A stretch of 11,383 nt of DNA from Rhodospirillaceae bacterium CCH5-H10. Its GTDB lineage: Bacteria > Pseudomonadota > Alphaproteobacteria > Reyranellales > Reyranellaceae. The DNA lies in assembly GCA_001557035.1 (NCBI GenBank), contig LSKJ01000784.1:1-11383 (forward strand), written 5' to 3'. The notes beneath the pieces were generated by a model, which saw only the letters and a list, made by a program, of their open reading frames with translations, had not been told where the DNA came from and did not search any database. This document shows, piece by piece, positions 1-5,843 of the stretch. Every line of letters starts with the position of its first letter. The stretch's first letter is position 1. Position numbers and translations under genes: made by a program.

Positions 1-9
1 AACATCTCG

Positions 10-930
10 ATGCTCAAGCGGGTCTTCTGCACCCTCCTCCTCGTGATCGGTCTTGCCGGCGGCCTGGCCGCCGGCGCGCTCGCGCAACCGACGAAGCCAC
101 AGGGCTTCCCGACACCCGAGGCGGCCGCCGATGCACTGACCGATGCGATCCGGCGCGACGACGCCAAGGCGGTAGGCGCCATGCTGGGCGCCGATTGGCG
201 CGATTTTGTCCTGGGCCGCCCCAGCGACGAGGAGCGCCTGCGCGAGAAATTCCTGCAAGCCTGGGACGCGAACCACAAGGTCGTCGTCGACGGCAACAAG
301 GCAACGATCGAGGCGGGCACCACGGGCTGGACCAGCCCGATTCCCGTCGTGCGGGACGGTGACCAGTGGCGCTTCGATGTCGAGGCCGGCCGCAAGGAGA
401 TCACGGCGCGCCGCATCGGCCGCAACGAGCTGTCGGTGATCCAGAGCCTGCTGGCGCTGGTCGATGCCGAGCATGAGTACGCCGCCCTCGACCCGATGAA
501 GGTCGGCGTGCCGGTCTATGCCCGCCGGCTGCTGAGCTCACCCGGCCGGAAGGACGGTCTCTACTGGGATGCCGCGCCCGGTGAGCCCGAAAGCCCGATC
601 GGTCCGGCTCTGGCGACCGCTCAGGCGCAGGGCCAGGGCGGCACGGAGGACGGTTATTACGGCTACCGCTTCCGCCTGCTTTACTCGCAGGGCCCCGACG
701 CCCCCGGTGGTGCCTACGACTACCTTGTGAAGGACCGCATGATCGGCGGCTTCGCGATCCTTGCGTGGCCGATCCGCTACGATGACACGGGCGTGATGAC
801 CTTCATGGTCAACCAAGATGGCGTCGTCTACGAGCAGGACCTCGGCCCGGACACCGCGACCAGGGCCGCGGCCATCACGACATTCAACCCCGGCAAAGGC
901 TGGGAGAAAGCCGACACCACGCCGCCGTGA
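10..930 (+). CDS. Secreted DUF2950 family protein, function unknown
   Basis: 306-residue protein with a clear export signal: a basic start (MLKR), a hydrophobic stretch at about residues 5-22 and an A-L-A cleavage site before Gln26, so the mature protein should lie in the periplasm. The rest matches the DUF2950 family as I know it: an N-terminal region opening with F-P-T-P-E-A-A (33-39) and a conserved C-terminal half with G-Y-Y-G-Y-R-F-R-L-L (215-224), G-G-A-Y-D-Y-L-V (233-240), M-I-G-G-F-A-I-L-A-W-P (244-254), G-V-M-T-F-M-V-N-Q-D-G (261-271) and the D-L-G-P-D-T motif (277-282). The family has no assigned reaction that I know of. The ATG lies only 9 nt inside the window, so its ribosome binding site and promoter are barely or not covered, and an upstream in-frame start cannot be excluded. 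It is convergent with phnY, with a 31-nt gap, so co-regulation with the phosphonate genes is not implied. Confidence 0.88.
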   Translation: MLKRVFCTLLLVIGLAGGLAAGALAQPTKPQGFPTPEAAADALTDAIRRDDAKAVGAMLGADWRDFVLGRPSDEERLREKFLQAWDANHKVVVDGNKATIEAGTTGWTSPIPVVRDGDQWRFDVEAGRKEITARRIGRNELSVIQSLLALVDAEHEYAALDPMKVGVPVYARRLLSSPGRKDGLYWDAAPGEPESPIGPALATAQAQGQGGTEDGYYGYRFRLLYSQGPDAPGGAYDYLVKDRMIGGFAILAWPIRYDDTGVMTFMVNQDGVVYEQDLGPDTATRAAAITTFNPGKGWEKADTTPP

Positions 931-937
931 CAGCAGC

Positions 938-961
938 GGCGACGTCAGCTCTCGTGTCGCC
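938..961. other. Inverted repeat between convergent genes, possible weak terminator
   Basis: A perfect 6-bp inverted repeat, GGCGAC (938-943) and GTCGCC (956-961), with a 12-nt loop, fills most of the 31-nt gap between the stop codons of the DUF2950 gene and phnY. Its place suggests a shared transcription stop. There is no T-run on either side, the loop is long and the stem short, so an intrinsic terminator is not well supported. Confidence 0.3.
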
Positions 962-2416
962 CTAGCCCGGCCAGGGCAGCGACCAGGTCTTCACGTTGGT
1001 GAAGCTCTTCATCGCCTCGAGCACGCCTTCCTTGTAACCGAGGCCCGAATCCTTGATGCCGCCGAACGGCGACATCTCGATGCGATAGCCCGGCACTTCC
1101 CAGACGTTCACCGTGCCGACCTGCAGCTCGTCGACGAACTTCGTGATGTAGTCGAGACGGTCGGTGCAGACGCCCGACGACAGGCCATAGGCCGTACCGT
1201 TTGAAACCTGGATGGCGTGGGCGATGTCCTTCACGCGGATGATCGGGATCGCCGGGCCGAACGTCTCCTCGCGCACCAGCTCGGCCTGCGGATCGACATG
1301 GTCGACCACCGTCGGCGGGAAGAGAGCGCCCTGGCGATCGTTGCCGTGCAGCAGCTTCGCACCGTGCTTGGCGACAGCCTCGCTCACGCGGTTCTGGAAC
1401 AGGGTTGCGGCGCGTTCATGGATCACGGTGCCGACATCGGTCTCCGGATCGAGCGGATCGCCGGCCTTCAGCTTCTTCGCCTTGGCCAGCACGCGCTCGA
1501 CGAAGGCGTCGGCCACCTTGTCGACGACCAGGATGCGCTTCACGGCGGTGCAGCGCTGCCCGGAGTTCTTCGTGGCGCCGGCGACGGCCAGCTCGGCCGC
1601 CTTGTCGAGGTCGGCATCCTCCATGACGATCAGCGGATCGTTGCCGCCCAGTTCAAGGACGATGCGCTTGTAGCCCGCCTTCTCGGCGATGTACTTGCCG
1701 ACGCGGACCGAGCCCGTGAAGGTCACGAGATCGGCGCGCGGATCGACGATCATCGCATCGCCGATGTCGGACGGATTGCCGGTGATCACCGACAGCATTT
1801 CCGGCGGCAGGCCGGCTTCGTAGAGCGTGTCGGCGAGGAACAGCGCGGTGAGCGGCGTCAGCTCGGTCGGCTTCAGCACGACGCAGTTGTTGGTCGCGAA
1901 GGCCGGCGCCAGCTTGTGCGCCACCATGTTCAGCGGATGGTTGAACGGCGTGATCGCCGAGATGGCGTTTAGCGGCTGGCGCAGGGTGAAAATCTTTCGC
2001 GACTTGCCGTGCGGGGTGAGATCGCAGGAGAAGGTCTGGCCGTCGTCCAGCATGCAGAGCTGGCCGGCGAAGGTGAACACGTCGTAGGCGCGGCCGACCT
2101 CATAGAGCGAATCCTTCAGGCAAAGGCCCGATTCCAGCGTGATCAGGCGCGACAGCTCTTCCTTACGCGAAACGAGCAGGTCCGCTGTCTTGAGCAGGAT
2201 CTGCTGGCGCTGATAGCGCGTCAGCTTCGGCTTGTAGTCGTGGGCGATCTGGAAGGCTTCGGCCACCAGCTCCGGCGTGGCGCGAGGGACGGTGCCGACC
2301 AGGCGATTGTCCCAGGGAAAACGCACTTCCAGGCGCGCCTTGGTCTCGACCTTCTTCCCGGCGATGCGGAGATATTCATGCCGGACATCGGAGCCCGTGC
2401 GGGTAATGGTATCCAT
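962..2416 (-). CDS. phnY: Phosphonoacetaldehyde dehydrogenase (aldehyde dehydrogenase family)
   Basis: 484-residue NAD(P)-dependent aldehyde dehydrogenase, normal length for the superfamily. Seen directly: P-F-N-H-P (157-161) with the oxyanion Asn159, Lys182 in L-K-P-T-E for cofactor binding, F-T-G-S (233-236), the general base Glu255 in L-E-L-G-G-N, and the catalytic Cys289 in S-G-Q-R-C-T. The family alone would fit many aldehydes; the specific call comes from its position directly after phnW and phnA, and from the residues next to the active site (His160, Arg288), which fit the pattern I recall for PhnY enzymes that bind a phosphonate. It would oxidise phosphonoacetaldehyde to phosphonoacetate in the cytoplasm, linking PhnW to PhnA. 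The ATG is 12 nt after the phnA stop; the GAGAG used as ribosome binding site overlaps that stop (TGAGAG), followed by 9 nt to the ATG, suggesting coupled translation. Stop is TAG. Confidence 0.88.
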   Translation of the reverse strand: MDTITRTGSDVRHEYLRIAGKKVETKARLEVRFPWDNRLVGTVPRATPELVAEAFQIAHDYKPKLTRYQRQQILLKTADLLVSRKEELSRLITLESGLCLKDSLYEVGRAYDVFTFAGQLCMLDDGQTFSCDLTPHGKSRKIFTLRQPLNAISAITPFNHPLNMVAHKLAPAFATNNCVVLKPTELTPLTALFLADTLYEAGLPPEMLSVITGNPSDIGDAMIVDPRADLVTFTGSVRVGKYIAEKAGYKRIVLELGGNDPLIVMEDADLDKAAELAVAGATKNSGQRCTAVKRILVVDKVADAFVERVLAKAKKLKAGDPLDPETDVGTVIHERAATLFQNRVSEAVAKHGAKLLHGNDRQGALFPPTVVDHVDPQAELVREETFGPAIPIIRVKDIAHAIQVSNGTAYGLSSGVCTDRLDYITKFVDELQVGTVNVWEVPGYRIEMSPFGGIKDSGLGYKEGVLEAMKSFTNVKTWSLPWPG

Positions 2417-2428
2417 CTGGGCGGTCTC

Positions 2429-3685
2429 TCAGGCGACGAGGTTGAGGGCGAGATCGAAGGCGTCGAAGTTGCGCCAGCGATGCGAACCGGCCTCGCCGGT
2501 CGCGAGCTTGCGATTGCAGAGCAGCGGAACGCGTTGCTCGGAGATGCCGCCATGGCTGCGCAGCGGCTCGGTGAGGCCCGAGAGGTCGTGCCGCGAGGCC
2601 GAGGTGCCCAGCACCTTGTGCTGCGTCGAGACGACGATGAGATCCCCCAGGCGGTCGGCCGGCAGCTCGAACTTCGCCGCCGCTTCTTCCTTGGTGAGCG
2701 CCGCCTCGATGCCCGGCATCGCCTTCAGCTTGGCCGCCCATTCCTGCGGCCTGTCGCAATAGACGACCGCGAAGGAACCCAGCGCGCCGTGATGGACGAC
2801 ATAGGGATCGGTGATCGGCAGGATGACGCGAGCCTTGTCCTTGCCCATCCAGCCGTCGAACACATCCTGCAGGTAGATGACGTCGGGCTGGCCGTCGCTG
2901 CCGAACTTGGCGTTCATGCCGTGGTCGGCAGTGACGACGATGGTGCAGCCCATCGCATCGAGCTTGCCGAGGTAGCCGTCCATCATCGCGTAGAAGGCAT
3001 TGGCGACCGGTGTGCCGGGCGCGTGCTTGTGCTGGATGTAGTCGGTCGTCGACAGATACATGATCTGCGGCCGGTCGCGCTCCATCAGCTTGACGCCGGC
3101 GGCGAACACGAATTCCGAAAGGCCGGCGCTGTACACGTCCGGCACGCCCATGCCGACCAGCTCATTCACATGGTCGATGCCGTTTTCGGCCAGGGTCGCC
3201 TTGTCTGACTTCTCCGACGAGAAGGAGCAGGCCTTGCCGACGCCCAGTTCGAGCCCCTTGCCCAGCAGGCCGCGCAGCTTGTCCTTCGCGGTGACGACGG
3301 CGATGCGGCAGCCCGCGCGCTGGAAGGCCGGGAACAGCGTCTCGACCCGCAGGAACTTCGGATCGTTCATCATCACTTCCTTGCCCGTGTCGGGGTCGAG
3401 GAAGTAGTTGCCGCAGATGCCGTGGACGGCCGGCGGACGGCCGGTGACGATCGACAGGTTGTTCGGGTTGGTGAAGCTCGGCACTACGCAGTCGCCGATG
3501 AGATTGGTGCCCTCTTTCAGCACCTTGCCGAACCACGGCGCCTGGCCCGCCTCGACGGCGCGCTCGATATAGCCCGGCTCCGAACCGTCGACGCAGACCA
3601 CGACGACGGGCTGCTTCGGGAGGCGGTAGGTGCGGCCGTTGACGGAGATGTCGCCGCCGCTGACGTTCATGCTGTCGGGTGCCAT
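2429..3685 (-). CDS. phnA: Phosphonoacetate hydrolase (alkaline phosphatase superfamily)
   Basis: 418-residue cytoplasmic di-zinc hydrolase that cleaves the C-P bond of phosphonoacetate to acetate and phosphate. The full metal and catalytic set of the alkaline phosphatase/phosphodiesterase fold is visible: Asp33 (V-D-G-S-E), nucleophile Thr72 (P-S-F-T-N-P-N-N), Asp215 and His219 (T-T-D-Y-I-Q-H), Asp254-His255 (A-D-H-G-M) and His378 (R-S-H-G-G). These correspond, with a constant small shift, to the ligands I recall for the Sinorhizobium meliloti enzyme. There is no signal peptide. The ATG at 3685 is preceded by AGGGGA with a 7-nt spacer, and this ribosome binding site begins inside the TAG stop of phnW, 11 nt upstream; an internal Met6 is a less likely start. 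It is the middle gene of the phnW-phnA-phnY operon. Nucleotide pyrophosphatase-type relatives share the fold, but the neighbours make the phosphonate role the best reading. Confidence 0.93.
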   Translation of the reverse strand: MAPDSMNVSGGDISVNGRTYRLPKQPVVVVCVDGSEPGYIERAVEAGQAPWFGKVLKEGTNLIGDCVVPSFTNPNNLSIVTGRPPAVHGICGNYFLDPDTGKEVMMNDPKFLRVETLFPAFQRAGCRIAVVTAKDKLRGLLGKGLELGVGKACSFSSEKSDKATLAENGIDHVNELVGMGVPDVYSAGLSEFVFAAGVKLMERDRPQIMYLSTTDYIQHKHAPGTPVANAFYAMMDGYLGKLDAMGCTIVVTADHGMNAKFGSDGQPDVIYLQDVFDGWMGKDKARVILPITDPYVVHHGALGSFAVVYCDRPQEWAAKLKAMPGIEAALTKEEAAAKFELPADRLGDLIVVSTQHKVLGTSASRHDLSGLTEPLRSHGGISEQRVPLLCNRKLATGEAGSHRWRNFDAFDLALNLVA

Positions 3686-3696
3686 GTCTCGTTCCC

Positions 3697-4848
3697 CTAC
3701 TCTGCCGCCATTGCAGGACCACCGTTGGTGACCCGCATCTCGTCCAGGACCTCGCGCACCGCCGCCAAGGCGCCGCGCATGTGATCGGCATTCAGCCGGC
3801 CGATGCAGCCCATGCGGAACGAATCCGCCACGGTGAGCTTGCCCGGATAGATCACGTAGCCGCGGTCCTTGAGCCCGTCATAGAAATTCTGGAAGACGAA
3901 CTTCGGATCGGTCGGCATGTGGAAGGTGACGATGATCGGCGCCTGCAGGTCGTTGGGCAGCAGCGTCTGGAAGCCCATGGCGCGCATGCCGTCGATCAGC
4001 ACCCTGGCGTTCTCGCGATAGCGCTTGCCACGGCCTGCCACACCGCCTTCCGCGGCATGTTCCTCGATCGCCTTGCCCAGCGCCACGATGACGTGGATCG
4101 GCGGGGTGAAACGATACTGGCCGGTCCTGGCGAAACCGTCGGCCTGGTCGAACAGATCGAGCACCAGCGTGGTCGCGTTGCCCTTGCACTCGGCGAGCGC
4201 GGTATTGCGGCAAACGACGAAGCCGAGGCCCGGCACGCCTTCGAGGCACTTGTTCGAGGAGGCCGCGAGCGCGTCGTAGTAAACGTTGCGCGCATCGATC
4301 TCGATCGCACCGAAAGCCGACATCGAATCGACCAGCAGGCGACGGCCCTGCTTCTTCACCAATGCGGCCAGCTCGGCGATCGGATTGAGGATGCCCGACG
4401 TGGTCTCGCAATGGACGGCGAAGACGTGGGTGATGGCGGGATCGGCCACCAGCATCGCCTCAAGCCTGGCGAGGTCGGGGGGCGTGTCCTCCGGCGTCTC
4501 GTAGGTCGCGACGGCGCGGCCGGCGATCTCGGCGATCTTCTTCGCGCGCTGGCCGTAGGCGCCATTGATGACGACCAGCAGCTTGCCGGTCTTGGGCACG
4601 AAGGACGTGATCATCGCCTCGACGGCGAAGGTGCCGGAGCCCTGGACCGGCACGGTGACGTGGGTCCCCTGGGCGCCGGCCAGCTCGACAATCTTCTCCA
4701 GCACCATCTTGTTGATGGCGATGAAGCCCTGATCTCGGGAACCCCAGTCGTGGACCATGGCCTGCTTCACGCTGGCCGAGGTGGTGAGCGGACCGGGTGT
4801 CAGCAGCAGCGGATCGCCGGTTTCGGAGGCAGCAGGCTTGGTGGTCAT
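3697..4848 (-). CDS. phnW: 2-aminoethylphosphonate--pyruvate transaminase
   Basis: 383-residue PLP enzyme of the class V aminotransferase fold; it converts 2-aminoethylphosphonate and pyruvate to phosphonoacetaldehyde and L-alanine. Seen directly: the N-terminal L-L-L-T-P-G-P-L (14-21), H-D-W-G-S-R-D (33-39), Asp174 in L-L-V-D-S-M-S-A-F-G for the cofactor ring nitrogen, and the Schiff-base lysine Lys200 in S-S-N-K-C-L-E-G-V-P-G, the hallmark stretch of PhnW. I chose the ATG at 4848 because the family starts just before the L-T-P-G motif; the frame stays open to 5013, but that extension would run into the regulator gene and has no family likeness. No good Shine-Dalgarno sequence precedes the ATG. 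First gene of the operon, with phnA 11 nt downstream and a divergent LysR regulator. Because phnA and phnY follow and no phnX is present here, the aldehyde is expected to be oxidised rather than cleaved directly. Confidence 0.94.
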   Translation of the reverse strand: MTTKPAASETGDPLLLTPGPLTTSASVKQAMVHDWGSRDQGFIAINKMVLEKIVELAGAQGTHVTVPVQGSGTFAVEAMITSFVPKTGKLLVVINGAYGQRAKKIAEIAGRAVATYETPEDTPPDLARLEAMLVADPAITHVFAVHCETTSGILNPIAELAALVKKQGRRLLVDSMSAFGAIEIDARNVYYDALAASSNKCLEGVPGLGFVVCRNTALAECKGNATTLVLDLFDQADGFARTGQYRFTPPIHVIVALGKAIEEHAAEGGVAGRGKRYRENARVLIDGMRAMGFQTLLPNDLQAPIIVTFHMPTDPKFVFQNFYDGLKDRGYVIYPGKLTVADSFRMGCIGRLNADHMRGALAAVREVLDEMRVTNGGPAMAAE

Positions 4849-4883
4849 GGCGCGGATGATCGGCTCGCGGTGTCTATCCGTCC

Positions 4884-4889
4884 AGTATA
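4884..4889 (-). promoter_or_regulatory. Candidate -10 element of the phnWAY operon
   Basis: On the minus strand this reads TATACT, one base off the -10 consensus, and would give a transcript start near 4877 with a leader of about 28 nt. None of the hexamers 16 to 18 nt upstream (CCAATA, ACCAAT, AACCAA) resembles TTGACA, which fits a promoter that needs an activator. It overlaps the -10 element of the opposite gene by two bases. Confidence 0.45.
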
Positions 4890-4893
4890 TAAT
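4888..4893 (+). promoter_or_regulatory. Candidate -10 element of the lysR-type gene
   Basis: A perfect TATAAT 28 nt before the ATG of the regulator. The expected start near 4900 leaves a leader of about 22 nt. The matching -35 position is GC-rich and unlike the consensus. There is no evident Shine-Dalgarno sequence before the regulator's ATG. Confidence 0.45.
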
Positions 4894-4914
4894 CCATATG
4901 TTAACTATTGGTTT
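4891..4914. promoter_or_regulatory. Candidate LysR-type operator (24-bp palindrome)
   Basis: Dyad of the form AAnCCAnnnGTTAACnnnTGGnTT, centred between 4902 and 4903, with 18 of its 24 positions in symmetric agreement. It sits between the divergent phnW and regulator genes, over the expected -35 region of phnW and the start of transcription of the regulator, so one bound protein could activate the operon and repress itself. It does not contain an on-axis T-N11-A, the usual LysR-family signature. A second, overlapping dyad TATnGGnnnCCnATA spans 4906-4920 and ends next to the regulator's ATG. Confidence 0.45.
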
Positions 4915-4921
4915 CCCATAT

Positions 4922-5788
4922 ATGACACCCACCCAGCTCCGCGCCTTCCACCTCGTGGCCGAGGCTGGCTCCTTCTCCGCCGCCGCCCGCGCCTCGGGGC
5001 TCAGCCAGCCCAACCTGTCGGGCCAGGTGACGGCGCTGGAGAAGGCCTATGGCGTCCACCTGTTCGACCGTCGAGGCCGCAGCGTCACGCCGACCGAGAC
5101 CGGCCGCCAGTTGCACGGCGTGACGACGCGCCTGTTCGCCCTCCAGGACGAGGCGCAGGCCCTGCTGCAGGGTGAGCGCGCGCTGACGCGCGGCCATCTC
5201 CGCATCGCCGCGGACTCGGCGCACCATGTCGTGCCGATCATGGCGGCCCTGCGCAAACGCGCCGGCGGCCTCACCTTCGCGCTCTCGATCGACAACTCCG
5301 CCGTCGTGCTGGAGCGATTGCTGCGCCACGAAGCGGACGTCGCGGTCATGGCCAAGAGCCTGTCGGATCCACGGCTGCATGCCGTTCGATTACGCACCGA
5401 CCGGCTCGTGCTGTTTGCGCCGGCGGGCGACGCGCTCGCCAGACGCGGCCGCACGCCCCTCTCCGCGCTCATCGACCAGGAGCTGGTGTTGCGCGAACGC
5501 GGTTCGATCACGCGCGAAGTGCTTGAACAGGCGATGGCGGCGGCCGATATCAGACCGGCGTCGATCGTCGAGGTGCAGACCCGCGAAGGCGTGCGCGAGG
5601 CGGTGGCGGCCGGTTTCGGAATCGGTGCGGTGTTCGCGAGCGAACTCGGCGAGGACCGTCGCTTCCGGCGCATCGTCATCACCGATCAGGACCTCGCCGT
5701 CGCGGAATATGCCGTGTGCCTGCAGGAGCGTCGGCGCGTCGCGCTCGTTCGGGCCTTCATGGACGAAGCGACGCGGCTGGCGTCGTAA
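4922..5788 (+). CDS. LysR-type transcriptional regulator, probable regulator of phnWAY
   Basis: 288 residues, typical for the LysR family. The N-terminal winged helix-turn-helix covers about residues 1-60: Q-L-R-A-F (5-9), G-S-F-S-A-A-A (16-22), S-Q-P-N-L-S (28-33), L-E-K-A-Y-G-V-H-L-F-D-R (39-50) and T-P-T-E-T-G (56-61). A linker helix (about 62-88) leads to an effector-binding domain (about 91-288) opening with L-R-I-A-A-D-S-A. The ATG at 4922 gives the standard family start (M-T-P-T-Q-L); the frame is open further upstream, but those codons lie in the control region and in phnW. Divergent placement 73 nt from phnW is the classic arrangement for a regulator that controls the neighbouring operon and itself; the inducer may be AEP or a pathway intermediate, but that is inference. 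Stop is TAA, followed five bases later by a Pho-box-like sequence belonging to the next gene. Confidence 0.9.
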   Translation: MTPTQLRAFHLVAEAGSFSAAARASGLSQPNLSGQVTALEKAYGVHLFDRRGRSVTPTETGRQLHGVTTRLFALQDEAQALLQGERALTRGHLRIAADSAHHVVPIMAALRKRAGGLTFALSIDNSAVVLERLLRHEADVAVMAKSLSDPRLHAVRLRTDRLVLFAPAGDALARRGRTPLSALIDQELVLRERGSITREVLEQAMAAADIRPASIVEVQTREGVREAVAAGFGIGAVFASELGEDRRFRRIVITDQDLAVAEYAVCLQERRRVALVRAFMDEATRLAS

Positions 5789-5793
5789 CAAAT

Positions 5794-5811
5794 CTGTCAA
5801 AAAACTTTCAT
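5794..5811 (+). promoter_or_regulatory. Candidate Pho box upstream of the Na/Pi cotransporter gene
   Basis: Two direct 7-bp repeats, CTGTCAA (5794-5800) and CTTTCAT (5805-5811), separated by AAAA and so 11 bp apart, as PhoB dimers require. The 18 bases match the classic consensus CTGTCATAWAWCTGTCAY at 16 positions. It lies 32 nt upstream of the start codon of a phosphate transporter, which strongly supports the reading. Caveat: the nearest -10-like hexamer (TAGGAT, 5829-5834) is 17 nt downstream of the box, not the roughly 10 nt seen in E. coli phoA. Confidence 0.7.
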
Positions 5812-5843
5812 CGCCTGGAGACGAGGCGTAGGATTCCGCAATC

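Noticed and set aside
2009..3208. A 399-codon open frame on the + strand.
   Set aside because: Antisense to phnY and phnA, which show full family motifs on the other strand; the translated sequence is low-complexity and like no family I know.
4849..5013. An N-terminal extension of PhnW to an ATG at 5013.
   Set aside because: The added 55 residues have no family likeness and would lie over the divergent control region and the regulator's first codons.
3679..5175. A 498-codon open frame on the + strand.
   Set aside because: Antisense to phnW and then out of frame with the LysR gene; it crosses the divergent control region and shows no family motifs.
5769..5785. A hairpin, CGACGC-GGCTG-GCGTCG, in the last codons of the LysR gene, considered as its terminator.
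   Set aside because: The perfect 6-bp stem with a 5-nt loop is real, but it is followed by an A-rich rather than T-rich sequence on the transcribed strand, so it is not an intrinsic terminator; it may simply be coding sequence.
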